A stretch of DNA of 64,000 bases from positions 52,645,217-52,709,216 of the forward strand of contig CP141139.1 of assembly GCA_035236585.1 (NCBI GenBank), written 5' to 3'. This stretch comes from Warburgia ugandensis (Eukaryota; Streptophyta; Magnoliopsida; Canellales; Canellaceae). Made by a program: the position numbers and the translations under genes. This document shows positions 1 through 11,300 of this stretch, in pieces; the stretch's first letter is position 1, and the number at the start of each line of letters is the position of its first letter. The notes below the pieces were generated by a model. It saw nothing but the letters and a program-made list of their open reading frames with translations. It was not told the origin of the DNA and did not search any database.

Positions 1-59
1 CTGGAATTTCACTGTTAAACTGAAGATGAAGTCTAATTTCTTTTTGTTAAATTTTTTTA

Positions 60-185
60 ATAATTTTTTATTTTAAATAATTAAAATTTATTAAAAACTC
101 CAAATTCTTCAATTGAGTCCCTGTGGGATTGACCCATACTTGCATTAGCTATATCACAGTAGCCCGTGCACTTGCAAAAAATATC
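60..185 (-). repeat. Dispersed plant repeat with a 'CAAGTGCAC...TCCCACAGGGA' signature
   Basis: Read on the minus strand, this stretch has the order CAAGTGCACGGGC, ATATAGCT, AAGTATGGGTCAATCCCACA, then GGGACT, followed by a long A/T-rich run. The same order recurs on the plus strand at about 27895 and 33885. The shared elements are CAAGTG-AC, a GTATAG/ATAT block, and TC/AATCCCAC-G followed by an AAT-rich tail. Similar CCACAGGGA-containing blocks are common in plant gypsy-type repeats, so I read this as an end or leader of such an element. The family was not determined. Confidence 0.45.
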
Positions 186-375
186 AACAAAAGACAATTT
201 AGATAAGAAATTATAATCTTTATTTTACAACTAAGAATCTATCTTAGATGAATAAATTGGATTCTGAATTAGATCTAGATGTGATGTGTATCTAGGTAGT
301 GGAACTAAGGTGAACTAATCTAGATTGGAGTCCAATTGTGATTTGAGAAATACAAACGAATGGCTCTTTGTCTAA

Positions 376-2360
376 GGTAGGTGATGACAATTAATAATGA
401 GCATGTTTTTGTTTTGAAATTACATATAATTATTACATTAACTTAGTATATATAAATGAATGCTATGCATATATTAGTATATCATGATTCTTGTTGAGAT
501 ACAAATTTTATATGTGAGTGATGCACATAATGATTTCATTGGTTATCATTTTTCCATGGATGTATGATTTGACCTTGATTCAGTCATATTTTATTAACAA
601 TAGTGATGTTCTATTATTTAGTATTCTTCCATGATCTGTGAAGTCATTAAATAGTTATTATACTTACTATTGCATATTGAGGTGTGAGAACGCCCTATTT
701 CTATCACTCATTTTTCATGGATTTGGAGGCTTGGTGGCTAGTCCTTGAGAGACTAACCCCATGATAGGGGCAGTGCTCTAGGATGCGAGCCACAGGTACT
801 CGTGTTTTGTACATTAGATATTTCCTCTTATTTTTTGTTTCAAGATATTAAGATTTTTGTGTGTTTGCGAATTTATGATGGGTGTTTCTTCCTAATGGAC
901 AGTGCTAGGAGGAATTTAGGGCCGGCTACCAACCCTCTAACTTTGTAAGATGATAGACACCTGTCACGTGGAAGGGCAAATATCGTAGAGAGTGTTGTCA
1001 TGGGTAGTCCCCACTATAGTTCTGATCCTCACCCAGCAAGCCAAATGCTTAGTCTCCTTGTTCTAATGTTGATGGGGGGAGACAGTTTATAGACTCGGGA
1101 GTTGGTTATCACTGTAACATAGTGGTCCATGTATTTCTTAATGATTAATTTTATCATATTGCATGCAAGCTCTCTAGGATGAAAATTCCCTGCGCACCCA
1201 TGGCCTGACGATTCGAGGAAGATTAGTGTGAGTACTCATGACCAAAGATTCAAGTGTATGGTACACTCGTGTGACCCACATGTTAGGGTGCCCTGCATTT
1301 ATGATATGCATGTTTATATTGAGATATTCTTGAGTTTTAACTACTGTCTTGGCATATTTGTGAGCCTTGTTGATGACATGAATATTCGTTGATAGTTTAA
1401 GCTTTTTACTCTGCGATGTGGTTTTGGCATATTAATGAGCCTTAAAAGCTCAGTTGATTGGACACGTTTTCATACACGCAAATGGCGTGAGTTGCGTTGA
1501 TTTGATTTTAGCATTTTGATGTATATTTGTCATGTTTTTTAAGAACATGCAGGTGGTGTGAATGCATTGTTCAATTTTAACTTTAAAGCTTTGATGTCTT
1601 GATTATTGCATGCTAATTGGGTTTGTTTTGCATGTTAATGCTCTACCTTATCACTATTACTCTCATTATCGAGATCATCTTTTTGTTGTTTTCCATGAGA
1701 AAGTTGACATTGCATGCCCTGAGATTTTATATTTAAACTGTTCCTTTGATGTTAAATGTTCATAAAATTATTATCATTGTCGTCACCTACACAAGCATAG
1801 CTTGCTGAGGCATTGCGATGTTTTACAATGCCTCAAATACAAAGCGGGACAATAGATAAGGCAAGCAAACAAGGTGCAAGTGAGGGCATTGGCAGCCTTT
1901 AGTCGTGTACAAAGGAGATTTCAACAACGAATGTGGTTTGTTAAATCTTACCTTAAATTTTATTTATGGACTATATATTCATATGACTTACACTTTTATG
2001 ACATGGAAGGATAGATATCATTATGTTGGATGTGATGGCTATGTATGGACAAACCTTGGGCTAGGTTTTCTTTTTGGATATGTATATTACTATGATGTGT
2101 ATGTTTTGTTAGAATCATGTGAATGATCAGGGTGGATAGTTACGGAGACTAAGTCTCTTAGATGCATGTTTTTGTGTTTTTGTGTTTATCAAGTATATGT
2201 CACACCACATGCAATAAATGCGTTGGTCCAAAATACAAAGGAGACTAACTAATTTTCCATAGAAATGAGAAGATCATTTCACCTATAAATTTGTGGGTTG
2301 TACGACTCCAAGGTTTTGAAATGAGTATTTTTCATTTGAAATGTTTGGTTTTAGTTGATT

Positions 2361-2439
<79 letters not shown>

Positions 2440-2503
2440 AAATTGAATCAGGGATCCTGACTTTTGAAAATTTTGTATTTATATGATGTTTAAGAGTGTC
2501 ACA
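376..2503 (+). repeat. Long LTR, copy A (5' part missing)
   Basis: This is homologous to 34643-38326 (inverted) and 60958-64000 (direct). Shared landmarks are 'ggtaggtgatgac' near 379, the 'gagactaacccc...gcgagccaca' block at 747-793, 'atgggtgtttct' near 877, and the block 'cacctacacaag...tgctgaggcattg' near 1785-1815. It ends in GAGTGTCACA (2494-2503), followed by TTTGGTAGCTTAGAG, which resembles a decayed initiator-Met primer-binding site (consensus TGGTATCAGAG). The first third of the LTR present in copies B and C is missing or replaced by unrelated sequence at 1-375. It has no coding potential. Confidence 0.7.
2362..2436. repeat. (GA)n microsatellite, about 37 units
   Basis: An uninterrupted AG/GA dinucleotide run lies inside the 3' part of long-LTR copy A. 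No equivalent run is seen in copy B, so it expanded or arose locally. Confidence 0.95.
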
Positions 2504-3204
2504 GTTTGGTAGCTTAGAGGGCGGTCTTAGTGAGCAGCCCAGAAGGTAGGACGTTGAGTTATAACATAGTAGGCTTCGAGTGATCTAAGAGTTTAGTCCC
2601 ACATTTTCTAGGGAGAAGAAGTCTGGGCTAGTTATAAGGCTTGGTATCCTTTTTAGTACAAATTTTTCCTATAGGGAAAAGCAAAATTGTGAGACTTCAT
2701 CCAAAGTGGACAATATATGTACTATTGAGACTCGGGGTGTTGCAATTGGTAGCAGAGAAAAACTCTCTTGTGATGTTAGGCCTAGACCACCTATGGTCTC
2801 TTTGTGGACCCAAAGAGTAGTCACACACAGGAAACCACATTCCCTTAGGGGAAAGAGGGAGCCTAGAGGGTCGTCTTGGTGGCCAATACCGAAGGGAGGA
2901 AATCAAGCTACAAGATTGTAGGCTTCAGCTGATCGTGAGAGTTTAGTCCCACATTGCCTGAGTAGAAGAAGTTCGGGCTAGTTATAAGGCTTAAGTTTCC
3001 CTCTTAGTACATGCGTGTTGTCCCTTCAGAAAAGAGCAAAATTGTGAGACTTCAGCCAAAGTAGACAATATATGTATTGTTGGGACCACATTGCCTACGG
3101 AGAAGAAGTCTGGGCTAGTTATAAGGCTTGAGTATCCCTCTCAGTACATACGTGTTGTCCCTACGAAAAAGTGCAAAACCGTGAGATTTCAGCCAAATCA
3201 AACA

Positions 3205-3235
<31 letters not shown>

Positions 3236-3245
3236 GGACTAGGGT
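2504..3245 (+). mobile_element. Cluster of TRIM-like LTR units with PBS-like sites
   Basis: Three related units of about 150-190 bp begin near 2562, 2921 and 3085. Each carries 'TCCCACATT(G)CC', 'GAAGAAGTCTGGGCTAGTTA', 'AAGGCTT', a 'TAGTACAT..GTGTTGTCCCT' block, 'GTGAGA(C)TTCAGCCAAA' and 'CAATATATGTA.TGTTGGGAC'. The first unit ends in GTGTTGCA, followed by ATTGGTAGCAGAGA (2746-2759), which is close to the initiator-Met primer-binding site TGGTATCAGAG. Between units 1 and 2 is about 160 bp of non-coding internal sequence; a related segment precedes unit 1 (2510-2560). Units 2 and 3 are fused at a shared TGGGAC/CCACATT point. Small size, a PBS and no coding capacity fit a terminal-repeat retrotransposon in miniature, arranged as LTR-internal-LTR-LTR. 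The exact family is not known to me. Confidence 0.6.
3204..3231. repeat. (AT)n microsatellite
   Basis: A pure AT run inside the third TRIM-like unit replaces the 'CAATATATGTA' segment of the other units, so it expanded in place. Confidence 0.9.
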
Positions 3246-3544
3246 CATTACAGTTTGATACATACATACATGCCTAGACACACAAACTTAAAGAGAAATT
3301 CTCTACAATATAGGTTTTGGAAAATTACATTAAAAAAGAAATAAATAAGAAAATATTTATTTTGACCCTATAATAATGGATCGACAACGATAATTGTGGG
3401 TCAACAATAACCAATTTTTTTAATGCAAAGATTTTCTATGTCTGCTCTTAATTTTTAGGTATGCATCTCTAACAACTATGGGATATTTGCTTGATCATGA
3501 GCATCATATGATTTCTTCTTCCTTTTTGGAGAAATAATCCTTAT

Positions 3545-3567
3545 CATATATATATATATATATATAT
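3545..3567. repeat. (AT)n microsatellite
   Basis: A short AT dinucleotide run lies between the TRIM cluster and the LINE remnant. The flanking stretch 3246-3720 shows nothing I can assign. Confidence 0.9.
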
Positions 3568-3941
3568 TGATCATTTTATTTTATTTTTTGTTCCCCACAT
3601 ATGTGTTTACATTTGCCACTAATGTCACACCATCTTTTGGGGTTTTGTGGTACAAATGCATGTGAAGTCTACTCTTTTGTGTGATCAAACCATTCATCTA
3701 AGTGTCTAACTATGAGCTCATCGTCAAGACCTATCCCAATTAGGGGTCAGCCACATGAATCTTGTCCCTCCATTACTCTCGATTAAGTACCATGGCTTTA
3801 TTTAGTCTCAAAGTTTTTAAAATTTTCTCACCACTTCTATCTACATTCTTTGGGCCTTCCCCTTTCCCTTTTAAAACCTTCTACTTGCATTGCCTCACTC
3901 CTAATTTGTGTCGTTTTCGGTCTTCATTAGACATGCTCAAA

Positions 3942-4145
3942 CTATCTAAGTCTAATCTCCCTCATCTTGTTACCTATTGGTGCTACCCTTAAGTTTCCTC
4001 TAATGTTTTCATTCCTAATTCTATCATTTCTTGTCTTGCCACTTATCCATCTCAACATCCTCATTTCTGCTACGTCTAGCCTATGAACATGTTCTTTAAC
4101 TACCCAACACTCTTTTCCATAGAGCATGGTCAGCCTTATAACCAT
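3942..4145 (-). pseudogene. RTE LINE C-terminal region remnant
   Basis: The 67-residue fragment begins MVIRLTMLYGKECWVVKEH and continues VAEMRMLRWISGKTRNDRIR, the typical C-terminal end of plant RTE ORFs (LYG-ECW ... MLRWM-G-TR-D-IRNE). It sits just downstream of the RT pieces, in the right order. Confidence 0.75.
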
Positions 4146-4397
4146 CCTCTAGAATTTTTCTTTTAGTTTGGGTGGCACCCACCAATCATACAAAACCCCA
4201 AATGCACATTTCCACTTATTCCAACCTGCTTGGATTCTCTGGGTAACCTTCCTCTCAATCTCTCCTCTCTCATGTATCATCCATCCTAGGTACCGAAAGT
4301 GGTCTTTTACGAAGACTTATTGGTTATCAATCTTTATTAGTGCTCCACTCTCGCTCTTCTCCTTACTAAAATTGCATTCCACATACTATGTCTTAGT

Positions 4398-5045
4398 TCA
4401 AAAGATTTTAAATCCATTAGGTTCTAATGCTTCTCTTGATAACTCTAGCTTTGTGTTTATGCCCTCCCTTGTACCATCAATTAAAACTATATTATCTGCA
4501 AATAGCATGCACCATGGAATCTCTTTGTGCAGATGTTTTGCTAACTCATCCATAACCAACGTTAAAAGGTATAGGTTCAATGCTGATCCTTGGTGCAATC
4601 CTGTAGTGATAGGAAAATCACCGGTCTCTCCTCTAGTAGTATTAATGTTTGTTAGTGCTCCCTCATACATATCTTTAATTATGTTTATATGCCCTTAAAA
4701 AACCCTTTTCTTGCCCAACACCCTCCATATTAACTCTCCAGGGTTCATATCATAAGCTTTCTATAAGTTAATAAAGACCATGTGGAGGTCCTTCCTCCTC
4801 TCTCTATATTTCTCCATCAATTGTCTTAATAAGAAAATAACAACCATGGTAGACCACCCAAGCATGAAACCAAACTGGTTCTCTGATACACTTATCTCAT
4901 GCCACAGCCTCTTCTCAATCACTCTTTCAAAATGTTTCATAGTGTAGCTTATAAGTTTGATCCCTAGATAATTAGTACAGCTCTGTACGTCTCCTTTATT
5001 CTTATAAATTGGTACAATAGAGCTCTTCCTCCATTCATATAGCAT
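4398..5045 (-). pseudogene. RTE LINE reverse transcriptase remnant
   Basis: Two frames cover the RT domain. At 5045-4761 there is WRKSSIVPIYKNKGDVQSC, NYLGIKLISYTMKHFERVIE, SENQFGFMLGWST and KDLHMVFINL, which correspond to RT blocks 0-3 with the first catalytic Asp region just at the break. At 4670-4398 there is GDFPITTGLHQGSALNLYL followed by MLFADNIVLI, where the usual ADD catalytic box reads ADN. Loss of the second Asp plus the frame breaks mean no active enzyme. Confidence 0.8.
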
Positions 5046-5792
5046 TTTTTTATTTGATAATCTTATTAAACAACTTGGTCAACCAAACTACTCTAGTATT
5101 TCCCATATGCTTCCAAACCTCTATTGGTATACCATCGGGCCCTAGGGCCTTTCCTGATTTCATCTTTTTCAAGGCCTCTTTCGGTTTAGGTATTCTAATC
5201 TTTTAGTTGTAACTATAATGTTCGATGTTATTTAGGTTCACAAAACTTTCAATCCATATATTCTCGAGGCAATTGTCATTTAGCAATTTTTGAAAGTAAC
5301 TTTCCCACCTTTGTTTGATCTTGTCATCTTTAAGTAGTACCCTTTGATCATTACTTCTAATGCACTTAACGTGGTCTAAGTCCTTACCCTTCTATTATCT
5401 TATTTTTGCAAGTTTAAACATAACTTTCTCACCTTCTCTTAATCCTAATCTATTATAGAGATCATCATATGCTTTAAGTTTAGCCTCACTTACTATTAGC
5501 AACTATTTTAGCATTCTTATATTATTCATAGTTTTCACTATTTCTAGTCTTCTTCCATGCTTTGAAACACACCCATTTTTTTTTTAATAACTTTTTGTAC
5601 TGTTTCATTCCACCACCAAGTTTCCTTTACTAATTGTCTTTTACCTTTATATACTCTTAGGACATCTTTTGCCACTGTCTTAATTGACTTGGCCATATTA
5701 ATAAACATGGTGTTTACTTTTGTTTCATTGTTCCATTTTTCTTCTACCATCAACTTATTTATGAGTGGGGTTATTTTCTCCCCTTTTAAGTT

Positions 5793-6050
5793 TCACCACT
5801 TATTTTTTGGATACCTATTAAGTTTATTTCCTTTATTCCATCTTTTAATATAGATATCTATAACCATTAACCTATGTTGTGAGGTTAAACTCTTACCTGG
5901 TATCACCTTACAAACCTTACACATTGATCTTTTAGTGTTCCTAAGTAATAAAAAGTCTATTTTGCTTTTATGGAGTCCACTTTTAAAGGTTATTAAGTGT
6001 TCATCACTATTCTTAAAGAATGTTTTTGCGAGGACTAGGTTATATGGCAT
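5793..6050 (-). pseudogene. RTE LINE endonuclease, C-terminal part
   Basis: The 85-residue fragment has the signature of the end of the RTE endonuclease: HLITFKSG, then KSKIDFLLLRN, then CKVCKVIPGKSLTSQHRLMV. The histidine in SQHRL corresponds to the family's catalytic His, and the D of KIDFLL to its conserved aspartate. It is separated from the N-terminal endonuclease part by broken frames at 6050-6468. The stretch 5046-5792 downstream is the linker to the reverse transcriptase and holds only broken fragments. Confidence 0.75.
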
Positions 6051-6467
6051 AACAAAATAGAGGATAGCTTCCCTGATCTCATTTCATTCTCCTATACAAT
6101 ACCCTTAATGTACCCTACAATATCCATCCATTTCTTTTCCTACATAGTTATTTAAATCTGCTTCAATAAATATCCCCTCTATGTTGGGAATTTCTTGTAT
6201 GACTCCCTTCATATATTCCCAAAGCTGTCTCTAAATTATATCTTCTAACACTACTTGTGATGCGTATGAACTTATAGCATTTATGATATGCTTTTCTAAA
6301 ACAAGTTTTATTATTATAATTCTATCACCTATTCTTTTAACGTCTACAACTTTATCCTTTAATTCTTTATCAATCACTATTCTTACGTCATTTTTATTAT
6401 TATCCTTTCCTATGTACCAGAGATACCCATCAATTTCTCTAAATTTAGCCCCTTTCTACTTGGTTTC

Positions 6468-6854
6468 TTATATACAAACTACGTTGACTCTTGTACATTT
6501 CATCATATATACTAACTCTAGATTCTTACCTGTCAATGTCTCTATATTCAATGTGGCGATATAAATCTTACACTCTTGAGATAGCCTATTTACCCACACA
6601 CTTCTCAACCCCCATGACATAAACCTATGTCTACTTTCCACTACACCTAGGTTTTGATGTAACACCTCGCTTCTGAGGGGATGCTCTAATAGCCCTTGCC
6701 CATTTTTTACTATACCTAAGATCTGATGTAGCACGTCACTTTTCAAAGAATGCCCTAGCAACCCTTGTCCACTTTTCACTACACCTGAGATCTGATGCAA
6801 CGCATCGCTTATGGGAGACACCATAATTTGAGGAAATATTAGTGATCGATTCAT
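6468..6854 (-). pseudogene. RTE LINE ORF, N-terminal repeats and start of endonuclease
   Basis: This open stretch of 128 residues starts with three imperfect copies of a 23-24-residue unit of the form S-D/E-x-LHQ-x-LG-x-V (for example SDALHQISGVVKSGQGLLGH). It then reaches the start of an apurinic-type endonuclease, seen as IATLNIETLTGKNLELV. In RTE elements this domain nicks the target DNA. The unit repeats at about 71-nt spacing between 6600 and 6820. The frame is lost after residue 128. Confidence 0.75.
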
Positions 6855-6860
6855 ATCATG

Positions 6861-8181
6861 TTAGGGTTGCCATACTTTGAAAAAGCTAAAGATGGTTTTC
6901 ATCATCTTTTTTCTTACACATGAATATTCATTTACAAGTACAAGGAGAAAACACCAAAATCACTTTCAACTTCTTCAAAAAGGTTTTACTTGCCCGCTAG
7001 CACCTGACACAAAACCTTCTTTTTTTATCTAGGCTTGGGACTAGCATTGGCCGAATTCTAGCCATGAATGAGCTATGTCTCAAGAATCAAAGACTTCAAA
7101 TATTTTTAATACCATTAATTTTTCTACCATCCATTTTAAAACCTAAAATAGCATAGGCACAATCATCCAATGTGTGTGATTTTTTGGCCAAGGCTTATCT
7201 TTGAAATTATAACAAAAGTGAACCCCTAAGTAAAAGTATGACAGAACTCCAAAAGTTGATGGTGTTGGTTCCAAAGGGGTGTGGAAATATATTAAATGAA
7301 TCCCATACAACTTAAAGTAACTAATACCCAGCACACATCTAACAGCCAAAAATCTGCAACTTAATTTGATAGTTTCAAGTTTTTTCTTTGATTACGTTGA
7401 ACTTCTTTTCATCCTACCCTATCTATAAGCACAATTAAAACTCATTTACTTGTCCACATATTTTTTGCATTCTATTTTTTGGACATCTTATCAAATATGA
7501 GATAGAGAGGATAATTTCTACCATAGAACCCTTCGCGTGGGTTGTGATAAAGAAAAATGGGCTGCGGGCCCACTTGTGCATTTATTTTGTGAATTTAAGA
7601 TATTTTCTGATTTAGCCTCCACATGTTCTTGATACCAAAACTTGGAATTACTCGAAATCTCTAAAGCCTTCATTTCTAGCACTCTTATGCTTGCCCAGTG
7701 TACAGCAATAGAGTCATTTTGTTTGACACCATCAATTTACAATCATTAGAGGATCAGAAATGAATAAATTAGAGATTCACAATAGTTGTGAATATAGCTA
7801 ACAAGAACATATGATTGAGGCTAAGCCAGATGAACGTCTCTGATCTATGAAAAAGCACAAAAAGTTAGCGCACAAACTATTTTTCTTTAATAAACCCCTC
7901 CAAAGGATTCTATGATAGAAATTCTACAGAGAGAGAGAGACCAATTAATTTGCTATGTGAAACAAGATTAGACGTTTCTGTTTAGATCAACTCTTTTGGC
8001 CAACGCCATTTAATGATCTTCGCCAGCACATGCCTAATCTGCTGCAAGCTATTTCAAGACCAACTTAAAACGGGCAGGATTCAATATTATGCTGAATGAA
8101 GAGTTAAAAATTGCTCAAACATCTGGACGATGAGCATATTCTACTAAAATTTCAGGCCTGGTTGGACACCATGGCTGGGTC
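6861..8181. other. Flank between LINE and coiled-coil gene; includes its 3' UTR
   Basis: No open frame with recognisable content occurs here. The part next to 8182 must contain the 3' untranslated region and polyadenylation site of the minus-strand gene, but I could not fix the site. A short (GA)5 run lies at about 7931. Confidence 0.4.
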
Positions 8182-8394
8182 TTACAGATTCTCTTTTTTC
8201 TGACCCGTTACCTCAGGATACCATTCTAGAGCTACTTGATTGAGTGAATCGCCTGCATAATTATCTTCAGCAGATTCGGAAATTAGAAGCTCTTTGTCTG
8301 AATACAACAAATCCCTTGAAATTAAGCAGTCCCCACGGCTACATGTATCAACTTCTTGAGAAGTCTCTGATAGGCTTCCACTAAGCTGTAATCC
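8182..8394 (-). CDS. Coiled-coil gene, coding exon 9 (terminal)
   Basis: 71 codons, including the TAA stop, starting [20 protein letters not shown] and ending GQKKENL. Acceptor aattgaactacag. Acidic and Ser-rich, without heptads. It lies on the far side of the retroelement from exon 8. Confidence 0.78.
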   Translation of the reverse strand, partial: GLQLSGSLSETSQEVDTCSRGDCLISRDLLYSDKELLISESAEDNYAGDSLNQVALEWYPEVTGQKKENL

Positions 8395-11300
8395 CTGTAG
8401 TTCAATTACATAAACTGCAGTTAATTAGCGAGTATATGAGCAACTGTTTATAGAAAACTTCCAGTTAATTCAGCTTCATGACTCCTTGCAGGTATATCAT
8501 AATTATGGAGAACGAAAATGTTTTCTGAGCTCCAAATATACCGAGAAACTGTCTATGAAGTATGAACCCAACTCTTCAGTGCCAGTAGTAAGGCCCTCAT
8601 AGAGTTGTACTTAGTTCTCCCCTGGTAGCTTCTGTACTTATTCTCAGTTGGTGGGTACGCAAAGCCACTCTGCTTTTTACTTTGTTATTGCACTAGCATA
8701 ACCTATCAGCAGTTGACGCTTGACTCTTTTCACTGCTCACCTAAAACCAACCAACAGAGAGGAGAAATCCCCTTTTGAAGTTCTGAAATTTTGGTTGCAA
8801 AACAGACAGTCTTAAAATAAAGATACTGAAGTAGCAACGATAGTTGGAGGTTCATTTAAATAGCATTTAGCAAGGGCAATGGTAGAAATAATTACAGGGA
8901 TTGGGGATAGCCAAGATGTGCTTCCCTGTTTATGAATAACACATGAATACACACGAGGTGGTTAAGTATCTGTGATCCCTGGATAAGCATATAGGTGCAA
9001 TTTCCATCTATGATTCTTCTAAATGATTTTTTTTTTCTTTTCTTTTTGTGGATTCTAGTTTATGATTTTGGACACAAATACCATATGGAAGTGTTTATAT
9101 ATACTAGGAGAACGACAGACAATTTTATTTTGCACCTCCTCCAGAGTATATTATAAATTCATACATACAATACCCATTAGTATAGGATCAATTCCAGCCA
9201 TAGAATTTAATACAAAAAAATCTAAACCCTACTTAGCAGGAGCCAAAAAAATGCAGAAAGTGCTTATATCCTAAAAGCATTGTTCACATCTTCTTTCCAC
9301 AAAACTCATAAAAGCCTACTTGAATTTTTACCAAAAATTTAAATAGGAAGCAGTACAGCTTTTGAAAAATGTTAAAAGAAACTGATAGAAACTTCAATCG
9401 AATTCAAATTCCAAAAGATTAGAATACAGAATTCCAATTCCACTTAGAAAGAAAGAATGCAGAACTCTGTAGGTTCTGCTGTATACAAGATTCTATGATT
9501 ACACTGTTCTGTATACAAGGTTCTATGATTACAATTCTCTAGCTTTCGAGGAGCTAGAACCTCCACTTAATCCTTCAATCCTCTTCCTCTTTCTGGTCTC
9601 CCCCTCTTCTTATGTCCTCCCCCCCTTCCTTCTTCCATTCGTAACAACCTTTTGATTTAACCAACAGAGTAACTGCCTCTATAGCTGGTAAACCAATATA
9701 ACTGTCTGTTGTTTATTTTTGTTCTTTACTTCTTGTGTAATAACTGCCAAATCTCTTTTCTTTAGGTTCAGTTGATGTAACAATACCCCCCCTGTCAGAT
9801 GCACCTTGTCCTCAAGGTGGAAGTCAGGGAATTGCCTGAGAATGTCCTCCAATGGCTCCCATGTGCTGTCATGGTCTGGACGATTTTCCTACTAAATCAG
9901 TACTTCGTATTGTCCATTAGTAGCCTGCCTAATCTCTTTGACGTCTGCGGGGTATGCATTCACTTCCAACTCGTCAATCAAGGTCTGTGGTATGGGTTGA
10001 GGCTTTATAGTAGGTTTACTAGCTGGTTTAAGTTGGGATACATGAAAAACAGGATGGATTTTAGACTGTGGTGGGAGCACTAATTTATAAGCTACTTGTC
10101 CAACCTTTTCTACGACAGCATAAGGGCCATAATAACGGGGTCGTAGTTTCTCATTGGACTTTGCTGATAGGGATTTGAAACGATAAGGTTGGAGCTTCAA
10201 ATAGACAGTCTCCTGGTTGGAAATGGAGAGGACGTCTATGTATATCTGCCTGTCTTTTCATCTTCAATTGAGCTGCCTCTAAATTGTTCTTGAGTTCACT
10301 TAGAATAGAATCACGTGTAGCCATTTGTTGATTAACCTCCTCCACCAATGACTCTCCCCCTGTAAAAGTTAGCAACTTGGGTGGTTCTCTTCCATATAGA
10401 GCCTAGAATGGAGTCATTCCTGCTGAATGTTGGTAAGTGGTATTGTACCAATATTCTGCCCAGCAGATCCATTTTGGCCAGGAATTTGGTTTGTTACCAC
10501 TAAAACATCGCAAATAGGTTCCCAAGCATCTATTTACCACTTCTGTCTGTCCATCCATTTGCGGATGATATGAAGAACTCATCTTGAGAGCAGTGCCTGC
10601 CTGTTTAAACAGCTCAGTCCAGAATTGGTTGATAAAAACTCTATCTCTGTTGGATATAATAGACTTAGGATAACCGTGTAGTCGAACTAGTTCCTTATTG
10701 AAGAGGTTGGCTACCTCTTTGGCTGTGTATGGATGATTGAGTAGGTCACTCCAAACTTCCTTGGGAATGGGAAGAGGCTGAAGAGGACCTGCTGGTTTAG
10801 TAGCCATATATTTGTTTCTTTGACAGACATCACAATTGGATACGAAATTTTGAATATCCTGCCGCATTCCTTCCCAATGAAGTACCTGGGATATGTGTTT
10901 ATAAGTACATGTAATCCCTGAATGCCCTCCTCCTGGAGTGGAATGGAATTCTTATAAGAAGGCTGGAATGCGAGATGAAGATCTTGGGATAACCAGCTTC
11001 CCATGAAATAGTAAAAGGCCTCTTTTGTGCGTATACCCTGGTTGGCTATCTGGATCTGCCACTATGTCTTGAGTAATATGACGAATGTGAGGATCGTGTT
11101 GTACTTCAGCAGCTAAAGAATCCAAATCATCACATCGAACAATGGATAGGGCAAGATGCTGTAATAAAAGGTCGTCCTCTTTATTAAGTTGTGATCCACC
11201 ATTGGTCGTTTCTTCCTCCTTTGTTTTGCTATTTGCATTGTTGAGGGTGGTATACTCCTGTCTCCTGGATAATGCATCCGCCACTCGGTTTTCTGATCCT

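Larger units (their letters stand above)
3720..6860 (-). mobile_element. Decayed RTE-type LINE (non-LTR retrotransposon)
   Basis: Minus-strand fragments, in the order expected for a plant RTE-like LINE, code for a repetitive N-terminal leader (6600-6854), an AP-type endonuclease (about 5790-6570), a reverse transcriptase (about 4400-5045) and a C-terminal region (3942-4145). The 3' end carries the motif 'ggctgacccctaattggga' just before 3720, which resembles the conserved tail of plant RTE elements. Many stops and frameshifts separate the pieces, so the copy is inactive. No target-site duplication or poly-A tail could be fixed by eye. Confidence 0.85.

Noticed and set aside
2697..2921. Overlapping frames of about 70 residues on both strands in the TRIM cluster.
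   Set aside because: They lie in non-coding internal and LTR sequence, with no similarity between the repeat units at protein level.
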